Positions 29,470 to 29,750 of a stretch of 29,750 nucleotides of DNA are shown here, piece after piece; position 1 is the stretch's first letter; every line of letters begins with the position of its first letter. The stretch is taken from contig JAKSYS010000730.1 of NCBI GenBank assembly GCA_022925895.1, positions 1 to 29,750 of the forward strand. The letters are read 5' to 3'. The notes below the pieces were generated by a model that was not told the DNA's origin, did no database searches, and worked only from the letters and a program-made list of their open reading frames with translations. The stretch is from Fragilaria crotonensis. Its lineage: Eukaryota > Bacillariophyta > Fragilariophyceae > Fragilariales > Fragilariaceae. The translations under genes were made by a program, and so were the position numbers.

Positions 29470-29750
29470 CTGATCATCGCGCCTTTCTCCAAAGCAAGAA
29501 AGTACAAATGGTCAGACCAAACGTGGTCATCCATCGCATGTGATGCATTTATGACCTGTGCCAGGGAACCAACTCTTACGAACCCGGTCACCCGGTCCAA
29601 GATTGTTCGCAACTGGCTTCACCTCGGTACGCAACGCGCTAAATTCGGGACAGGAGGGAACACTCAAGAAATTGCGCGCTGCTGTCCCTACTGTTGTCAG
29701 GAGGAAGATTTTACTCACATGCTCAGTTGTGACGACTCCTGTGCAAAAAG
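29470..29750 (+). pseudogene. Third retroelement fragment: region around the CCHC-like finger, cut by window end
   Basis: The frame open from 29,470 to the window edge reads KYKWSDQTWSSIACDAF, SKIVRNWLHLGTQRAKFG and CCPYCCQEEDFTHMLSC. The spacing and residues parallel the segment of copies 1 and 2 before and through their finger: basic helix, W-x-T/L-G-x-x-R, then CPxC...H-x-L-x-C. The sequence is too far from both to be the same subfamily. All four likely ligands (Cys, Cys, His, Cys) are present here. Homology may continue beyond the window; upstream of 29,470 a stop and then the DNA transposon's right end cut it off, so the transposon may have inserted into this copy. Confidence 0.6.

Overview
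The window looks like nuclear DNA of a diatom, probably pennate. The best host marker is a silicon transporter (SIT) gene on the minus strand at 6,988-8,559, with paired EGxQ-type and GRQ motifs and a CMLDY motif. Short GT-AG introns, a secreted cysteine-rich protein and abundant non-LTR and DNA transposon sequence fit a stramenopile. I cannot name the species.

Layout. (1) 443-1,478, minus strand: a secreted cysteine-rich protein followed, one frame away, by a Ser/Thr/Pro-rich stretch with a hydrophobic C-terminus. (2) 2,250-5,172, minus strand: a 5'-truncated, decayed non-LTR retrotransposon copy flanked by a perfect 15-bp target-site duplication (TSD). (3) 5,449-5,888: a small degenerate repeat array and a possible C-terminal fragment of another retroelement. 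(4) 6,988-8,559: SIT, broken mid-gene by what look like two compensating one-base indels. (5) 9,389-18,353, plus strand: an almost complete APE-type non-LTR retrotransposon of the same family as (2), with ORF1, endonuclease, reverse transcriptase, RNase H and a CCHC-like finger, bounded by its own perfect 15-bp TSD. It lies about 0.8 kb upstream of SIT and points away from it. (6) 18,641-29,446: a proposed 10.8-kb DNA transposon with 28-bp terminal inverted repeats and arrays of TTCAGGA-type motifs inside both ends. (7) 29,470-29,750: a third retroelement fragment running off the window.

The 10.8-kb element is the most unusual object. It appears to carry a decayed DDE transposase on the minus strand whose three acidic positions can be found in separate frames and whose local motifs recall CACTA/Plavaka-like transposases. 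Converging on it is a multi-domain plus-strand gene with a GNAT-acetyltransferase-like region and a papain-order (Cys, then His, then Asp/Asn) peptidase-like region. A third plus-strand gene has three phase-0 introns. Its left interior is occupied by repeats: a 7-bp minisatellite, two diverged direct copies of a few hundred bases, and a 123-bp near-perfect palindrome.

Single-base frame breaks occur in nearly every long gene, including SIT. Some may be residual assembly indels rather than biological decay, so 'pseudogene' calls are provisional. Family assignments come from motif reading, not database searches.
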